From: an uncultured Prevotellaceae bacterium
Lineage (GTDB): Bacteria > Bacteroidota > Bacteroidia > Bacteroidales > Bacteroidaceae
Assembly (NCBI GenBank): GCA_902789415.1
Contig: CADAOD010000006.1
Span: 1 to 64,000 of the forward strand
Length of the DNA stretch: 64,000 bases
Reading direction: 5' to 3'
In this document: in pieces, positions 62,546 to 64,000 of the stretch
How the letters are laid out: each line of letters opens with the position of its first letter
How positions within the stretch are numbered: position 1 is the stretch's first letter
Notes under the pieces: generated by a model
Told to the model about the DNA's origin: nothing
Seen by the model: only the letters and a program-made list of their open reading frames with translations
Databases searched by the model: none
Position numbers and translations under genes: made by a program

Positions 62546-62554
62546 GGTAGAACC

Positions 62555-63157
62555 ATGCAGGTTTTGCTTAGTACAACCTATTTCGGCCCGGTGCAGTGGT
62601 ATCAAAAGCTGCATCGGGCTGACGCTGTACTGATAGAACAGTGGGAAAGCTTCCAAAAGCAGACCTATCGCAACCGCTGTCAGATAGCCACCACTAATGG
62701 CGTTCAGGCCTTAACGGTACCCGTTGAGCGTGGCACATCGCCGCTGATAAAGGATATCCGCATTAGCGATCACGGCAACTGGCGCCATCTGCACTGGATG
62801 GCCCTGCAGAGCGCTTATGGCGAGTCGCCCTTCTTTGAGTATTATCAGGACGATATCCGCCCATTCTTTGAGCAGCGATGGGATTACCTGGTAGATTTTA
62901 ACGAGGCTATCTGCCAGAAAATGTGCGAACTCATCGATATCCAACCCCAGGTGACCCGCAGTTCGGAGTTCGTAGTCGAACCCCAAAAGTTGGTCGACTA
63001 TCGTACAGCTATCAACCCTAAACATCCGGCACCCGATGCCGATTTCATCCCTAAGCCCTATTATCAGGTGTATGCCCAAAAGCATGGTTTCCTGCCCAAT
63101 CTATCGGTATTAGACCTGCTATTTAACATGGGCCCCGAAAGCATATTCTATTTATAA
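62555..63157 (+). CDS. WbqC-like family protein
   Basis: The protein has 200 aa. WbqC signatures: LLSTTYFGPVQWYQKLHRAD at 4-23, QKQTYRNRCQIATTNGVQAL near 33-52 and the HWMALQSAYGESPFFEYYQD stretch near 79-98. WbqC proteins occur in O-antigen and surface-polysaccharide clusters and are supposed to be aminotransferase-like modification enzymes, but the reaction is unproven. It is 9 nt after lepB, and Bacteroidetes often place it there. Confidence 0.9.
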   Translation: MQVLLSTTYFGPVQWYQKLHRADAVLIEQWESFQKQTYRNRCQIATTNGVQALTVPVERGTSPLIKDIRISDHGNWRHLHWMALQSAYGESPFFEYYQDDIRPFFEQRWDYLVDFNEAICQKMCELIDIQPQVTRSSEFVVEPQKLVDYRTAINPKHPAPDADFIPKPYYQVYAQKHGFLPNLSVLDLLFNMGPESIFYL

Positions 63158-63175
63158 CTTATAAACCCAAAAACA

Positions 63176-64000
63176 ATGCATCGCTTTCTACTACTTACAT
63201 TACTTTCCACTATTACGTTACTCAACTTTGCCCAATCGCATTTCTACACTTCCGAGAAACTGTCGAGTAACCAGATATCACAGATATGTCAGGATAAGGA
63301 TGGCTATATCTGGATAGGTACCGAGTATGGTTTGAACAAATACGATGGTTACCGTTTTACCATCTATCTGCACGAGAAAGGTAACCCAAATACTGTGAGC
63401 AGCAATGTGATATCGTATCTGTTCGAGGATGTTAACGGCACCCTTTGGGTGGGTACCCAGTTAGGTCTCGACCGTTTTGATCCTGCTACCAACCAGTTTA
63501 TTTCGGTTGAGATGAAAGGCGCCACTAGCATACCTCGTATCAATGCCATCATTCAGGAAGATGCTAACCACCTGCTGATTGGTACAGCCGGTTACGGATT
63601 GTATCGCGTAGATACCCGCACCAACAACTCGCAGCGTGTTGAGGGCTACGCTAAGGCCGATAACAACTATTTTAGCTACATTTTTATCGATCAAAAGGGC
63701 TATTTTTGGAAATCGGGTCATGGTAATTCCATTATCCGCCGTTCGCCTAAGGGTAAGCTCGAGGAGCTGCTGTCGCCCTACGGTATGGTAACCGGTTTTG
63801 TGGGGTACGAGGGCGGTGTGCTGATAGTGTGCAATCACGGACTGCTTTACTATCGCGACGGAAAGTTGACATCCGACTATATCGACCCAGGCGAAATGCG
63901 TGGTAAGGACTTGCTGCTGCGTACCGCCAAATGCGATAAAGCAGGCAACCTGTATATCGGCACCATGGGTAACGGTTTGTGGTGGGTGCCTCGTGGCGAG
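63176..64000 (+). CDS. Two-component propeller sensor (hybrid HTCS-type), partial
   Basis: From ATG 63176, 275 codons run to the window edge. A signal peptide (MHRFLLLTLLSTITLLNFAQ) is followed by periplasmic two-component-regulator propeller repeats: ISQICQDKDGYIWIGTEYGL near 36-55, ISYLFEDVNGTLWVGTQLGL near 80-99, and INAIIQEDANHLLIGTAGYG near 122. Hybrid two-component sensors with this N-terminus control polysaccharide-use genes in Bacteroidetes by sensing glycan fragments. The kinase, receiver and AraC parts would lie outside the window. Confidence 0.9.
   Translation, partial: MHRFLLLTLLSTITLLNFAQSHFYTSEKLSSNQISQICQDKDGYIWIGTEYGLNKYDGYRFTIYLHEKGNPNTVSSNVISYLFEDVNGTLWVGTQLGLDRFDPATNQFISVEMKGATSIPRINAIIQEDANHLLIGTAGYGLYRVDTRTNNSQRVEGYAKADNNYFSYIFIDQKGYFWKSGHGNSIIRRSPKGKLEELLSPYGMVTGFVGYEGGVLIVCNHGLLYYRDGKLTSDYIDPGEMRGKDLLLRTAKCDKAGNLYIGTMGNGLWWVPRGE

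Noticed and set aside
61733..62656. Minus-strand 307-aa frame opposite lepB
   Set aside because: Antisense shadow of signal peptidase; hydrophobic pattern is a codon artefact.

Overview
The window is a chromosomal segment of a Bacteroidales bacterium, most likely Prevotellaceae (Prevotella/Segatella type). The evidence is protein content (SusC-type TonB receptors, DUF2851, THUMP-like methyltransferase, large signal peptidase I, a two-component propeller sensor), the almost universal -7 box TAnnTTTG with TTTG/TTG about 20 nt upstream, and the lack of Shine-Dalgarno sites. I recognised no rRNA, tRNA, CRISPR array or intact insertion sequence.

Layout. 0.1-8.5 kb: two tandem neurotransmitter:sodium symporters with a ComEA-like protein, vanZ, a CYTH protein with a 52-aa membrane protein, prfB and an acyl-CoA ligase. 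7.9-11 kb: a decaying thiamin-uptake locus (thiamin transporter, TonB receptor interrupted by one amber codon, and only the 3' half of a TPP riboswitch next to a palindrome array). 11-20.5 kb: Na/phosphate symporter, nucleoside kinase, polA, polyprenyl synthase, and a dtd-mazG-deoC operon. 20.9-35.4 kb: uvrC, apt, mnmG, a C-terminal protease, parE and a ruvB-coaD-ybeY operon. Two parS-like sites flank apt next to mnmG, suggesting proximity to the replication origin. 35.4-46.3 kb: secreted esterase, dus, DUF2851, dprA, a DUF2520 oxidoreductase, an M16 protease and an intact TonB receptor.

46.4-56.1 kb is the accessory region. It holds a HEPN/MNT pair, a truncated HigA-like antitoxin, a lipoprotein/TonB-C protein behind a long structured leader RNA, DUF1643, a three-gene cassette (BT4734/DUF3987 protein plus two unknowns) bounded by inverted 25-nt repeats and followed by a ~170-nt hairpin, gene remnants, and a PIN toxin/antitoxin pair under 33-bp tandem repeats. 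A second hairpin of the same style, without genes, lies at 20.56-20.72 kb. Both hairpins are followed by GGTATTAAT and palindromes of the form TTCCC-N5-GGGAA; the same two motifs also occur at 10.9 kb.

56.2-64 kb: panB-panC-panD-coaBC-coaX forms one operon for pantothenate and the first steps to CoA (coaD is at 33 kb). Divergent to it are dapB, lepB and wbqC, and the window ends inside a hybrid two-component sensor.
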